In this document: positions 5,285-5,374 of the stretch, one piece after another
How the letters are laid out: every line of letters starts with the position of its first letter
Position numbering within the stretch: the first letter of the stretch is position 1
Assembly: GCA_016296045.1 (NCBI GenBank)
Contig: JAEDKB010000133.1
Location: 1 to 5,374 of the forward strand
From: Oscillospiraceae bacterium
Lineage (GTDB): Bacteria > Bacillota > Clostridia > Oscillospirales > Oscillospiraceae
Length of the DNA: 5,374 nt
Direction of reading: 5' to 3'
Position numbers and translations under genes: made by a program
Notes under the pieces: generated by a model
The model's database searches: none
What the model was told of the DNA's origin: nothing
The model's input: the letters and a program-made list of their open reading frames with translations, nothing else

Positions 5285-5374
5285 ATGTACGGCAGAAGAG
5301 GATTCTGTTCCTGAAATTGCGGAAGTTACGCATCCCGAAGCAGACCCGTTTTAAGACTTTGGTCTTATTGTTGC
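5283..5374 (-). CDS. ISL3-family transposase, C-terminal fragment
   Basis: The last 29 codons and TAA stop (5283-5285) of a DDE transposase whose body lies beyond the window. Read on the minus strand from 5372, the peptide begins NNKTKVLKRVCFGMRNF and ends NRILFCRT. This matches the conserved C-terminus of ISL3 transposases (NNKIKxxKRxxFGxRNFxxFRxRI, from memory), just after the last catalytic acidic residue. No frame break is visible in this piece. Whether the whole element is intact cannot be judged here. The plus-strand frame over the same bases, ending EADPF, is its antisense shadow. Confidence 0.87.
   Translation of the reverse strand, partial: NNKTKVLKRVCFGMRNFRNFRNRILFCRT

Larger units (their letters stand above)
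5203..5374 (-). mobile_element. ISL3-family insertion sequence, transposase-3' end (partial)
   Basis: The element end that follows the transposase stop. It comprises the terminus beginning GGCTCTATGTCAATAGTTGG at 5203, a hairpin terminator at 5253-5284, and the transposase C-terminus. ISL3 elements have termini beginning GG and imperfect inverted repeats of a few tens of bases. The boundary is inferred from this start and from the distance to the transposase stop (5283). The other end lies beyond 5374. Confidence 0.75.

Noticed and set aside
5196..5354. Plus-strand frame ending in an acidic peptide (EADPF)
   Set aside because: No good start codon, and it crosses the IS terminus and terminator. 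The opposite strand encodes the conserved ISL3 transposase C-terminus.
5353..5366. Small hairpin AAGAC-TTTG-GTCTT
   Set aside because: Only 5 bp, no T-run, and located inside the transposase coding sequence.

Overview
The window is the 5' part of a minus-strand polysaccharide operon (capsule or exopolysaccharide). At its right edge, one end of an ISL3-family insertion sequence has landed in the upstream intergenic region. The likely source is a Gram-positive Clostridia-type bacterium (Bacillota; my best guess is the Oscillospiraceae/Ruminococcaceae). I base this on the PHP-type CpsB phosphatase, CpsC/CpsD-type kinases with Tyr-rich tails, strong AAGGAGG-type ribosome binding sites, a TTG start, extended -10 promoters and the ISL3 transposase tail. 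The taxon is inferred, not proven.

Layout, in the direction of transcription (right to left). A promoter at 4878-4906 drives the operon. First is a CpsB/YwqE-like PHP protein-tyrosine phosphatase (4092-4826). Next is a membrane-anchored extracellular protein made of Ig-like modules (3235-4065). Two different Wzz-BY-kinase fusions follow in tandem (1717-3222 and 165-1724, overlapping by 8 nt). Last is the N-terminus of a probable ABC exporter or flippase (1-143), which runs off the window. Gaps between genes are 26, 12, -8 and 21 nt, with no terminators, so this looks like one translationally linked transcript.

The genes fit one job. BY-kinases autophosphorylate on a C-terminal tyrosine cluster and, through the Wzz domain, set the length and amount of polymer. 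CpsB removes those phosphates. The transporter would move glycan or lipid-linked glycan across the membrane. The Ig-like protein is not part of the classical set; it faces outward and its role is unknown. One kinase ends in a perfect (YG)10 dipeptide repeat encoded by 6-bp units. The other ends in an irregular cluster of 14 tyrosines.

Right side (4827-5374). The 456 bases without a complete gene hold the operon promoter, a divergent rightward extended -10 promoter (5121-5149), a dyad (5054-5082) and a palindrome in the divergent promoter's spacer (5131-5140). From about 5203 comes an ISL3-type element end: terminal repeat, a hairpin terminator, and the last 29 codons of a minus-strand transposase. 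The insertion lies about 47 nt after the predicted start of the rightward transcript, so it has probably separated that promoter from whatever gene it once served.
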